Of a stretch of 64,000 nt of DNA, positions 1 to 7,968 are shown piece by piece. Source of the stretch: Chthonomonas sp035294505 (GTDB taxonomy: Bacteria; Armatimonadota; Chthonomonadetes; Chthonomonadales; Chthonomonadaceae); contig NZ_DATGKU010000094.1 of the NCBI RefSeq assembly GCF_035294505.1, positions 21,537 to 85,536 of the forward strand, read 5' to 3'. Under the pieces are notes generated by a model. The model had not been told where the DNA came from, did no database searches, and saw only the letters and a program-made list of their open reading frames with translations. Each line of letters begins with the position of its first letter. Positions within the stretch are counted from its first letter, which is position 1. The position numbers and the translations under genes are program-made.

Positions 1-1561
1 CGGGCACGATGCCGAGAAGATTGCAGGCGCGTACCTTTGCATCGAGCATTTGAAAAAAGGCGGGATTGATGGCGTCCGGGTTGTCGTTAACCAGCGCCTG
101 CGAGCCGGCATCCAGCATCCAAGTGCCCATAAGGCGGTTCACACCGAGGTCGTGCAGTTTTTGTAGGGTAGTAAGCACATCCGTCTCCGTTTGTGGCGGA
201 TCGTTTGAGGAGGAGAGCGTCGAACTTGATGTGAGAGAGGTCGTTGCCGCTGTGTTCGGCGCGGTGCTAGGTGTCGGCGCTGTAGAGGTGCCGGACGTGA
301 GGGAAAACCAAACGGGCACGGGCAGAAAGTGCCCTCCGCCCGCATAGCGGAACTCGCGTGGGTTTTCCGGGTCTACTATCAGAAAACCGTCAATCTCTCT
401 GGCCTCCGTGATGCAGGTGAAGCGTCCCACCTGACCGTTAAGTCCGGGGTCGTTAGAGAGCGTCTTCCACTGCCAATCGCCTATGAGTGTGGGGGCAATG
501 CGCACGCGCCAGGTTTGCCCTCCGTCCCAAAATCCGGGAACGGTAACGACCTGTCCATCCGGGCGGCTAAACTGCACCTCGAACTGGACCTGAGTATAGG
601 GGTTGGTATAGTGCCCGGAAGCATACAGAGTGATCTCCTGTAGGCTATAGGCCGGAACGCGCGGAGCCGGCGGAGGCGAAAAATCGTTTTGTGCAACGCC
701 AAAGAGGGTGGTTCCGGGGGCAAAGACCACCGGAGTACCAAAATCGGCCACATAGATGCGCCCCTCTTTAAGGTCAATGACGTAGCCGTGCGCGGTGTTG
801 GAGTAAAGAATGAGGTAGTAGGGGTTCTTGGCAGAATCGTAGGCGAGCGCATGGAGTTCACTCCATCCATCCGATCTCCAGCCGTTGTTGGGAGTTACAT
901 TCACCTGATGAAGCGGCGTTACTTGCAGATCGGTAAGGACGCGCTCTGGTTTTTGATCGGTCTGCGCTGCAGGCTGTGCAAAGCTCGCGTGGTCGGCAGT
1001 CCAAAGGGGCAGTCGCGGGATGGTTCCTCCTTGCGTGGTCCAATTCCGGTAGGTAAAGCTGGGGCCGGTGTAGATGGGTGGCGCAGGCAGCTGCAGAGTA
1101 GGTAGGGGGGTAGGAGTGGGCAGAGGAACTTGGGGCGGAACAGAGTAGTCTCCCCGAAAATGGACTCCATTCAGTTGGGTGCCAGGATAGCGGTAGAGCC
1201 AGCAATAGAAGTCATTGCCCGTATCGTTAAGGTAGCACCAAAGGATGGCGAAGCTCTGCGGGCTACGTGCTAGAAACCAAACGAGATAGTGCGCATAGCC
1301 CACAGGGCCACTGTCTATGCGCAAGAGGGTAAGGGGATACACGATGCGCTGTCCACTCGAAGGCTCTATCTGGGTAAGTGTGCCGCTCATGCCGTTCCAG
1401 GCGATCTGGTAGAAGTCGCTTTGTGCTTGGATATGCAATGTCTGTTGAGCGGCAGGAGGAACGATGTTTTGAGCGGCGAGTGCCGCAGTTCCTCTACTCC
1501 AAGCGAGCAGACCCAAAGTAAACAGAGCAACAAACCATCGGCTAACCGTCCGAGAAACCAT
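1..1561 (-). CDS. Secreted DUF5060-type glycoside hydrolase-like protein (3' end outside window)
   Basis: An open frame runs from an ATG at 1561 to the window edge, giving the first ~520 residues with no stop. Residues 1-31 form a signal peptide (Arg-rich start, hydrophobic core, Ala-rich end). After a Pro-rich linker, residues ~308-390 look like the DUF5060 beta-sandwich: ITLYASGHYTNPY, then VQFEVQF, PGFWDGG and GDWQWKT. DUF5060 typically precedes a DUF4038-type TIM barrel in putative secreted glycosidases, and the last residues here (LHDLGVNRLMGTWMLDAGS) look like the start of such a barrel. The likely role is extracellular polysaccharide breakdown; the substrate cannot be told because the catalytic part is outside the window. 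An Ala/Thr/Ser-rich stretch before the barrel looks like a linker. Confidence 0.75.
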   Translation of the reverse strand, partial: MVSRTVSRWFVALFTLGLLAWSRGTAALAAQNIVPPAAQQTLHIQAQSDFYQIAWNGMSGTLTQIEPSSGQRIVYPLTLLRIDSGPVGYAHYLVWFLARSPQSFAILWCYLNDTGNDFYCWLYRYPGTQLNGVHFRGDYSVPPQVPLPTPTPLPTLQLPAPPIYTGPSFTYRNWTTQGGTIPRLPLWTADHASFAQPAAQTDQKPERVLTDLQVTPLHQVNVTPNNGWRSDGWSELHALAYDSAKNPYYLILYSNTAHGYVIDLKEGRIYVADFGTPVVFAPGTTLFGVAQNDFSPPPAPRVPAYSLQEITLYASGHYTNPYTQVQFEVQFSRPDGQVVTVPGFWDGGQTWRVRIAPTLIGDWQWKTLSNDPGLNGQVGRFTCITEAREIDGFLIVDPENPREFRYAGGGHFLPVPVWFSLTSGTSTAPTPSTAPNTAATTSLTSSSTLSSSNDPPQTETDVLTTLQKLHDLGVNRLMGTWMLDAGSQALVNDNPDAINPAFFQMLDAKVRACNLLGIVP

Positions 1562-1960
1562 TCTGCTATCCTTTCGCCAGAAATGTAGTAGGGTATTGTG
1601 TCGCACAGCCTCTATATATAGAATACAAGAGTAGGGGGTAATGTTTCGCCTATTTTTGCAGATACCTTGAAACTTCCTACAGCACGCTGCTTTCCAACGC
1701 TTCTTCTGCAGGGAAGGGGGCTATCTGGCCTTCAAAAAGCAGGGAGAACATGGTAGCTTACCGATGCGGGCATGGATGCATAGGGGTAGGCGCAAGGCCT
1801 CCCCTTTTAAGTGCTGAACGCGCGGGCTACATATCGGTGAAGGGACGTTCTATCGGAACGTCGTAAACATGTGCGCGGTGCAGCCGTGTGTGCAAATGGC
1901 TCTAAACGAAAAAACACGGTGCGTTGGATGCGCACCGTGTTGGGATAGATCAGCAGAAAC
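1562..1960. other. Intergenic region (399 bp)
   Basis: No convincing gene. It holds the minus-strand terminator at 1913-1941 and a 7-bp inverted repeat (GACGTTC at 1844-1850, GAACGTC at 1856-1862). An AT-rich tract near 1611-1622 may be part of the promoter of the glycosidase gene starting at 1561, but no clear -35/-10 pair is seen. Confidence 0.5.
1907..1941 (-). terminator. Rho-independent terminator of the 1961-2485 lipoprotein gene
   Basis: An 11-bp perfect stem (1913-1923 with 1931-1941, 7-nt loop) is followed on the minus strand by a run of T residues. It lies about 20 bp after the stop codon of the minus-strand lipoprotein gene. Confidence 0.85.
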
Positions 1961-2485
1961 TTATGGACAGCCGTAGGTAGGGGCTGGCGGTGGCCCGCTC
2001 GTCGGATAGAGCTGAACAGGGCCGGGCAGTGGGTTGGCACCCTTTTGCAGCGGACTGGGCAGGGGGAGGGGGCACGGTTTTTGAAGGTTATAGTCGTTTC
2101 CCAGATAGCGCACGTCGAAGCTGTAGTAGCCGCTAGGCGGCGTTACGGTGAACTGCGTGGCCGTAAGCGGAACGTTATAGATGGTGAAGGAACCGTCGGA
2201 GGCACTGCTGCCGGTGAGGTTGGTTCCGATGATGCTGATGGCCGCTCCGGCAACCGGATTACCGGCAATATCGGTGACCTGACCGGTGATGGTAGCGAGG
2301 TTAGGATTCCCTACGGGTGGTGGGCTGCCAGAAGAGCCGGATGAGGAGCCGCTGCCACTGCCGGTACCTAGAGCACCACCACCTCCGCCGCCTCCACAGC
2401 CACTAAGTGCCCATGCAAGAACGAGCAGTGCGAGCACCGAAGTAAGCATAACCCATCGTGAGTAGTTTGCAACGCTTCTGAACAT
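1961..2485 (-). CDS. Lipoprotein with carboxypeptidase-regulatory-like (CarboxypepD_reg) domain
   Basis: This 174-residue protein has a hydrophobic signal segment (residues ~12-27) ending in the lipobox LSGC, so it is predicted to be lipidated at Cys30. A Gly-rich then Gly/Ser/Pro-rich linker follows. Residues ~64-125 match the CarboxypepD_reg/CNA_B-like fold (ITGQVTDIAGNPVAGAAISI, then DGSFTIYNVP), a surface beta-sandwich common in secreted proteins. The Pro-rich tail is without known function. A promoter (2617-2645) and terminator (1907-1941) frame it as a single-gene transcript. No enzymatic role is visible. It shares its Gly-tract plus beta-sandwich style with the lipoprotein at 19848-21320. 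Confidence 0.8.
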   Translation of the reverse strand: MFRSVANYSRWVMLTSVLALLVLAWALSGCGGGGGGGALGTGSGSGSSSGSSGSPPPVGNPNLATITGQVTDIAGNPVAGAAISIIGTNLTGSSASDGSFTIYNVPLTATQFTVTPPSGYYSFDVRYLGNDYNLQKPCPLPLPSPLQKGANPLPGPVQLYPTSGPPPAPTYGCP

Positions 2486-2616
2486 ACGAAGTCCTGCCTT
2501 TAGGTATGTTGTTTGTTTTCGTTTCGCCTGCCGGAAGGTGCCGGCAAAACAAACCTACACTCGCAAAGGGGGGAACGAGCGCAGATTCATCAAGAGAGGG
2601 GTTTCCTACAAGTATT

Positions 2617-2645
2617 ATTATACACGCTTTCAAAGATTTCGGCAA
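2617..2645 (-). promoter_or_regulatory. Sigma70-type promoter for the lipoprotein gene
   Basis: On the minus strand, TTGCCG (2640-2645) and TATAAT (2617-2622) are separated by 17 bp. This predicts a start near 2610 and a leader of about 125 nt before the ATG at 2485. Confidence 0.6.
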
Positions 2646-2690
2646 GCGTTTTTGTGCGATTCTACAATCCCAAACAACATTCCGGCATCC

Positions 2691-4907
2691 TTACGAGGTC
2701 GGAAGCGCCGGCAGTCCAAGCAAAAGGCGCCCCGCGGTCTTGCAAGCTTCGTTTCGTCTGCCGTGAAAACGAATGCGCACCGCACGAGAAAGGGGAAAAT
2801 CGCTACGCTCTATGAGGTACGTACCTCCGGCCACGGTTTCAAACGCGAGAATAGGCCCGGAGACTTCGGCGAGCGTTTGGCGACCGTCGAGAATGCGAAC
2901 CGTAGCGCTTTCTCCCCAAGGGTTTACCAGCCGACATAGCCCCCCTACAAGGCTACGAACGGCAATATAGCGCACTTTCCCTTCCAACACTTCGGCGCTT
3001 AGGCGAAAGCCACCCGGCGCCGCTAAGGTAAAAGCTGCGCTCCAGTGAGAGGGCAGCGCCGGAAACAGGTGGATGGCGGTGGGAACTTCCCCTCCAAAGC
3101 CCTCTTCCCAGGCAATTGGGTTAATGTTGGATCGCGTGAGGGCGAGGCTAGGCAGCGACTCTTCTCGTAGGAGTAACGATTGGATGAGCAAGAGCAGTTG
3201 AGCGCTATAATCCAACCGAGGTACATGCATCTCCGGGGCGAGCCAACCCTGTGGCGTCTGGTGCATCTCTTGTAGCCACTCGCGTAGCTGCATCGAGAAC
3301 TCCTCCGCATTTTGGCAGGAAAATGGCAGAAGCTCGTAAATGGGGTCAAAAGGCATGTCTCCTCCCAGTTCCTGCAGAGCCTGGCGCCATTGGGTGCGCG
3401 TTTCCTCTTCGTCTATTTCGAGTGTCGTGCTCATCCATAACAGGGCGCGTAAGGCTCGTGAGAGCGCCGCACGCTCTCGAAAGTCCTCCTGAGCATCGCT
3501 TAAGGGCTTTCCTTCCCCAACCGTTTCACGCCGCTCTAAGGCGAACTGCGCACAGGCACGTAACAGAGGATAGACCCGCTCCTTCAGCAGAAAAAGATCG
3601 GGGGCGTGACGCCATAGTTGCCAAAGCAGCAGGGCCGTGTAGAGGCCATTGTTGTGCGCAGCGGAAGGGGCATCGAAGCTGTGCCCGAACCGATTGAACC
3701 GCTCTGGGAAATAGGCTCCGCCCAACCCCGTATCGCGGCTTGTTTTGGCCGCCATGATCGGCAAGAGACGATGATAGGTCTCCACAATCGGTACGCCGAT
3801 TTCGGGATGGTTGGCCACGGGCAGCGGCGCCAATAGGGTGCGCAGAGCCGTCCCGTTATAGAGAGCGGGGTCTGGGCGCCTATCTTGTTGGCTAAGCCAC
3901 AGCGCGCCGTTGGGCAGAGGAGCGTCGGCGCTTCGCGCGCAGGCTGCAAGGTAGTAGAGATTCAGGTACCACAGATTCTCCAAATAGGAGGCGAAAGAGT
4001 CGTACTCGCCCCCATCGAGGCGCAGAAAAGATTTTTGCCAAAAGGCCGCCCAGTGTTGACGATGCTCCCGCAGCAGCGTATCGTAACCTTTGGCCATCGC
4101 CGACTGCAACTGGGCTCGCGCAGCGCTCACAGGGTCGCCGTTGCGAGGCACGGTTGCCACCGCCACGTAAAGAGTGAAATCGCAGGAACGGCTTGGCGCG
4201 ATCTCTAGATAGGCGTGGTGCGAGTCGCGCATTCCGGCTTTCACCTCACGCCCTTGTACACGCACCATAAGAGCATAGCGCCTATCCGCCAGCGCTTGAA
4301 GAATGCCTATCGTCTCTCCAAGCGCGAACAGGTGGGCCTGACGCCACAGGGAAACCTCTACACGTCGCTGCACGTTGCGTAGGCTTTGGTCTTGATACCG
4401 TAATACGAGCACACCGGTGTTTGCAGCCACAAATGCGGTGACTTGGCAGGAGCCTGCCGGCGAGTCGGCCGTGATATAGAGCGTAGCCGAGTAGGGAGAA
4501 AGACGTTGTTCGTAGCGAACCGGCTCCGCAAAAAGCGATGGGGTGCAATCTATGGCCAGCCGACCTGCAGAGATCTGTCTCCACTGCTCGGCGGTTTTTA
4601 CGATAGGTGCACTCTGTTCAAGGACCGTGGAAGGCTCCCAAGAGGGCAACGGATCGTCCCAAAGGTCGGCTTTTTGGAGCTGAACGGTCAGTTTTTCCGG
4701 GCACCATACCATGGCGCCGAGGTCGCCATCCCCAAGAGGCATCGCCAAAGCGCTTAGCGTTGGCACCATATGATAAACAAGGTCATGCTGCGCCATATAA
4801 GAGCTGTGGTCTACACTGATGGTAGAGCCGTTGAAGGCCACGGCACCCTCAGCTAAAAGAGGATAGGTGACGGCGCGTGTGGCTGTGAGGAATCGATTTG
4901 ACGACAT
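2691..4907 (-). CDS. Glycoside hydrolase-like protein of the (alpha/alpha)6 barrel type (GH95/DUF5703-like)
   Basis: This 738-residue protein begins with a beta-sandwich-like region. The block MPLGDGDLGAMVWCPEKL followed by VQLQKADLWDD (residues ~57-83) resembles the N-terminal signature of GH95-like and DUF5703 proteins. A helix-rich central region (residues ~290-570) fits an (alpha/alpha)6 toroid, and a beta-rich C-terminus follows. No signal peptide is seen, so it is probably cytoplasmic. The start is supported by GAGGAG about 10 nt upstream of the ATG. The likely job is hydrolysis of oligosaccharides, but the catalytic residues could not be assigned and the exact family is uncertain. Confidence 0.6.
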   Translation of the reverse strand: MSSNRFLTATRAVTYPLLAEGAVAFNGSTISVDHSSYMAQHDLVYHMVPTLSALAMPLGDGDLGAMVWCPEKLTVQLQKADLWDDPLPSWEPSTVLEQSAPIVKTAEQWRQISAGRLAIDCTPSLFAEPVRYEQRLSPYSATLYITADSPAGSCQVTAFVAANTGVLVLRYQDQSLRNVQRRVEVSLWRQAHLFALGETIGILQALADRRYALMVRVQGREVKAGMRDSHHAYLEIAPSRSCDFTLYVAVATVPRNGDPVSAARAQLQSAMAKGYDTLLREHRQHWAAFWQKSFLRLDGGEYDSFASYLENLWYLNLYYLAACARSADAPLPNGALWLSQQDRRPDPALYNGTALRTLLAPLPVANHPEIGVPIVETYHRLLPIMAAKTSRDTGLGGAYFPERFNRFGHSFDAPSAAHNNGLYTALLLWQLWRHAPDLFLLKERVYPLLRACAQFALERRETVGEGKPLSDAQEDFRERAALSRALRALLWMSTTLEIDEEETRTQWRQALQELGGDMPFDPIYELLPFSCQNAEEFSMQLREWLQEMHQTPQGWLAPEMHVPRLDYSAQLLLLIQSLLLREESLPSLALTRSNINPIAWEEGFGGEVPTAIHLFPALPSHWSAAFTLAAPGGFRLSAEVLEGKVRYIAVRSLVGGLCRLVNPWGESATVRILDGRQTLAEVSGPILAFETVAGGTYLIERSDFPLSRAVRIRFHGRRNEACKTAGRLLLGLPALPTS

Positions 4908-5014
4908 GGTAAATGGCTCCTCTGTTTGGAATAAGCCCTGTTAATGCTATCGGAATTTCGGGGCAAATTTTCTAGAGTGGGGGCTTTTAGGTGGGCGGCG
5001 ATCTCAAAATGGTT

Positions 5015-5020
5015 TATAAT
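5015..5020 (+). promoter_or_regulatory. Candidate -10 element (TATAAT) for the cfa-type gene
   Basis: A consensus TATAAT lies about 135 bp upstream of the CFA synthase start, with no good -35 hexamer at the usual spacing. If used, transcription would begin near 5027 and give a leader containing the hairpin at 5076-5124. Confidence 0.4.
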
Positions 5021-5065
5021 AAGTGCAGATAACGCTCTTGCCGGCGCTGTCTTAACGATATTCAA

Positions 5066-5136
5066 GGAGGCCGGAGCCTCTAGCACACGATGAAAGAAAG
5101 AACCAAACCTCGTGCGCTAGGGGCTTTTGTGCTTTT
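5066..5136 (+). promoter_or_regulatory. Attenuator-like leader: alternative hairpins, terminator and short leader ORF upstream of the CFA synthase gene
   Basis: A strong stem (5076-5090 with 5110-5124; 13 Watson-Crick pairs, one U-G, one mismatch) is followed by TTTTGTGCTTTT, the form of an intrinsic terminator. A smaller hairpin (5066-5071 with 5076-5081, loop CGGA) uses the same left arm and is mutually exclusive with it. A 20-codon ORF (ATG at 5090, stop TAA at 5150-5152) overlaps the right arm and ends 2 nt before the CFA synthase ATG. This suggests attenuation or translational coupling. The effector is unknown. Confidence 0.5.
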
Positions 5137-5154
5137 GGAACGAGGAGAATAACG

Positions 5155-6366
5155 ATGGATGCAAAGACACTTCTGCATGGCCTCTTCTCTCGCGCAAGAG
5201 GCGATCCCTTTGTCGTGACCTATTGGGACGGCTGTACATATCGTTACGGCGAGGAGGGAGAGCCGGTTTTTACTGTGAAGTTGTTGAAGCCGGTGGATAT
5301 CGGAGCCTTTATCGAAAACATGGCCCTTGCTTTTGGTGAGGCCTACATGAACGGCGACATCGAAGTGGAGGGCGATTTGGCCGACCTGGTTGCCATGGCT
5401 TTACGGAACATTGCCTTAGAGGCAACTTGGCGACAAAGGCGGGCTTTGCGTGTTTTGGGGCGTGTGGCAGGCCATGCGAAACGCTCGTTACGGAAACAAC
5501 AAGAAGATGTGGCAGCCCACTATGATCTGGGCAACGCCTTCTTCCGTTTATGGCTCGATGAGACCATGACCTACTCTTGTGCCTTTTTCCGCACGCCTAA
5601 CGACACGATTGAAGAAGCACAGCGTAACAAGATGGACTACTCGCTGAAAAAGCTCCGGCTCCGGCCCGGCGAAACGCTGCTCGACATCGGTTCAGGATGG
5701 GGCGCTCTGATCTTGCGTGCAGCAGAGAAATATGGGGTCTACGCCATGGGCATTACTCTTAGCCGAGAGCAGTACAACGCCTCGCTAGATGCAATTAAGG
5801 CGCGAGGGCTGGAGGATCGCGTACAGGTCCGGCTGCAACATTACCAACAGCTGGCGGATGAGGGGTTAACTTTCGATAAGATCATCAGCATTGGGATGAT
5901 CGAGCATGTCGGTAAGGCTCACCTCAAAGAGTTCGTCTCTTGTGTACGCAAGTTACTCGCACCCCAAGGAGTGGCTCTTCTGCACCACATTACGTTGCGC
6001 ACCCCCACGCCTGAGTATGCGCTGCACACGATCTCTTGGGAGCAAAAATACATCTTTCCGGGCGGCTATATCCCTACGCTACCCGAAATGCTAACCCATC
6101 TTTCAGAACAAGGGTTTATCGTGTTGGATGTAGAGAACCTTCGACCCCACTACCGCCTCACTCTGGATAGGTGGTCCGAGCGTTTCGAGCAGAACGTGGA
6201 GAAGGTACGCGCCATGTATGGGGAACGCTTTGTTCGGATGTGGCGACTCTATTTGCGTGGGGCTTCGGCAGCCTTTCGGGTAGGGACACATGGCGTGCAT
6301 CAAACCCTTGTGAGCAAGGAGGTTATTCATTCCCTGCCGCTTACCCGCGCCGATATCTGTCCTTAA
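5155..6366 (+). CDS. cfa: Cyclopropane-fatty-acyl-phospholipid synthase family SAM methyltransferase
   Basis: This 403-residue protein has the length and order of CFA synthases. An N-terminal lipid-binding region (residues ~1-105, with FGEAYMNGDIEVEGDL) precedes a SAM methyltransferase fold. Visible motifs are YSCAFF, the glycine-rich SAM loop LLDIGSGWG (~residue 178) and MIEHVG. It transfers a methylene from SAM to cis double bonds of membrane phospholipid acyl chains, or a methyl group in related enzymes, at the inner membrane face. CGAGGAGA precedes the ATG. The leader carries a terminator-like structure. The family also includes enzymes making branched or unsaturated products, so the exact lipid product is open. 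Confidence 0.9.
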   Translation: MDAKTLLHGLFSRARGDPFVVTYWDGCTYRYGEEGEPVFTVKLLKPVDIGAFIENMALAFGEAYMNGDIEVEGDLADLVAMALRNIALEATWRQRRALRVLGRVAGHAKRSLRKQQEDVAAHYDLGNAFFRLWLDETMTYSCAFFRTPNDTIEEAQRNKMDYSLKKLRLRPGETLLDIGSGWGALILRAAEKYGVYAMGITLSREQYNASLDAIKARGLEDRVQVRLQHYQQLADEGLTFDKIISIGMIEHVGKAHLKEFVSCVRKLLAPQGVALLHHITLRTPTPEYALHTISWEQKYIFPGGYIPTLPEMLTHLSEQGFIVLDVENLRPHYRLTLDRWSERFEQNVEKVRAMYGERFVRMWRLYLRGASAAFRVGTHGVHQTLVSKEVIHSLPLTRADICP

Positions 6367-6387
6367 GGAAATACCGAAGGGGCTTGG

Positions 6388-7566
6388 CTACCAATCGCCC
6401 ACGCTGCCATCGGGGTAAAAGGTGCGTTGTAACACCTCCGGTTGGAAGGGATGCTTTTTTACCTCCTCCTCGTTGATCTCGATGCCTAATCCGGGGCGGT
6501 TGGAGGGACGAACGACCTGCCCTTTTGGGTCTACCGTAAAGCCTTCACTTACCACATCTTGGCGCCAGGGCACATCTTTGTGCACCGACTCGCAGATGAT
6601 ATAGGAAGGGGTAGCGAAGCCGAACTCTAGCGAGGCTGCGGTGCTTATCGGCCCTTGAGGGTTATGGGGAGCAAGCGCTACCCGATAGGCCTCTGCCATG
6701 CCGGCAATACGCCGCATCTCCGAAAAGCCCCCACAGTGGGTGATGTCGCACTGAAGCACACTACAGGCGCGTTTTTCCAGATATTCCCGCACGGCATGTT
6801 GCGAGGTTAGGCGTTCTCCCGTTGCGATAGGGGTTTTCACGGCGCGTTGAATAAGGGCGATATCATCCACCACTTCGGGCCAGCACGGCTCCTCGAGCCA
6901 GTAAAGCCCATAAGGTTCGAGGGCTTTGGCGAACAGAAGCCCCATACGTGGGGAGGGACGGGCGTGGCAATCTACCATGATGTCAATATCCGGCCCTACG
7001 GCCTCCCGCATAGCACGAACACACGCCTCTGCGTAATGTAGGGGGCGCAGCCCTTCTAGAGGCATGGTTTCAGGCACAGCCATCGCCTTGAAAGCCGTAA
7101 ACCCCTCCTCCACTGCCTGTTGGGCCAAGTCGGCGAAGCGTTTGGCATCGGCCGGGTGGGTTTCGTAGAAGTCCTCCATTTTGCCGCCACCAAGGTGGCA
7201 ATAGAGCCGGATATAGTCGCGGACAGGACCACCCCATAGTTTGTGGCAGGGAACGCCCAGCGATTTGCCGAGGATGTCCCACAAGGCGATATCTATGCCG
7301 GCGATGGCTGTGGCCCGCACAATTCCGTTGCCGTGCCAGAAATGCTGGCGATACATCATCTGCCAAAGGTGCTCGATGCGTGTGGGGTCTTCGCCAATAA
7401 GTAGGGAAGAGAGGTCTTCGATGGCACCCACTACCGATCTGGTATGCCATTCCAAAGTCGCTTCTCCCCAGCCCCAAAGGCCAGGCTCATCGGTGAGCAC
7501 TTTTACGAAAATCCAGTTGCGCATTCGCGCATTGCAGACATGGGTTTCAATGGCCGTGATTTTCAT
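6388..7566 (-). CDS. Mandelate racemase/muconate lactonizing family (enolase superfamily) sugar-acid dehydratase
   Basis: This 392-residue protein has a capping domain (residues ~1-115) and a TIM barrel with enolase-superfamily metal ligands in the expected places: Asp in IMVDCHARP, Glu in WLEEPCWPE and Glu in ATGERL. A His in APHNPQGP is the likely general acid/base. Family members of this type dehydrate aldonic acids such as galactonate, consistent with the sugar-oxidation enzymes elsewhere in the window. The precise substrate is not assigned. It is convergent with the CFA synthase gene (21 bp gap). The start ATG at 7566 gives the standard MKITAIETHV opening. Confidence 0.85.
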   Translation of the reverse strand: MKITAIETHVCNARMRNWIFVKVLTDEPGLWGWGEATLEWHTRSVVGAIEDLSSLLIGEDPTRIEHLWQMMYRQHFWHGNGIVRATAIAGIDIALWDILGKSLGVPCHKLWGGPVRDYIRLYCHLGGGKMEDFYETHPADAKRFADLAQQAVEEGFTAFKAMAVPETMPLEGLRPLHYAEACVRAMREAVGPDIDIMVDCHARPSPRMGLLFAKALEPYGLYWLEEPCWPEVVDDIALIQRAVKTPIATGERLTSQHAVREYLEKRACSVLQCDITHCGGFSEMRRIAGMAEAYRVALAPHNPQGPISTAASLEFGFATPSYIICESVHKDVPWRQDVVSEGFTVDPKGQVVRPSNRPGLGIEINEEEVKKHPFQPEVLQRTFYPDGSVGDW

Positions 7567-7968
7567 AGGTTAAATCGTTGCTCCTTACAAGGGCGCTTCC
7601 TTGCGCAAAGCGCCGCAAATAGTAGGTTGAGGATACACTTCAGTTCTTCACCAGGCCGCTTTTTCCTGCCTCCTTACGCTACCTTCAGGCCTAACGCTGC
7701 TCTCCGTAAAAGGAAGCTATAAAAGAGGCACCTTCGGTGGAACTTTCCGCGTGAACGTCCCTTAAATCCGCAAACTGCCCTTTGCTGTTTCTCTTCCAGC
7801 CGAAGTCCGCACTTCGGCTGGCATTTTTTAAGGAAAGCTTTCCGCAAGCGCGCTTTTGAAGGGTATACTCTATCTATCGCTTTAACTACTTTCGCAAAAT
7901 CGCTTTGTGGGCTTGATAGCCCTTTGCGAAATCGAAACAACAGACCCAAACGAAGACAGCATAGGACG
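7567..7968. other. Divergent intergenic region (402 bp) with an orphan plus-strand terminator
   Basis: Between the divergent dehydratase and histidine kinase genes I see no protein gene. A plus-strand terminator (7796-7827) sits here with no upstream plus-strand gene, so a small RNA or short leader may end there. A perfect 12-bp palindrome (GGAAAGCTTTCC, 7831-7842) follows and could be an operator for the kinase gene. Confidence 0.5.
7796..7827 (+). terminator. Intrinsic terminator with no upstream gene on its strand
   Basis: A perfect 11-bp GC-rich stem (7796-7806 with 7811-7821, loop CCGC) is followed by C then TTTTTT on the plus strand. The minus strand has no T run after it. The nearest upstream plus-strand gene ends at 6366, so this terminator implies a short plus-strand transcript in the 7567-7796 gap. 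Confidence 0.75.
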
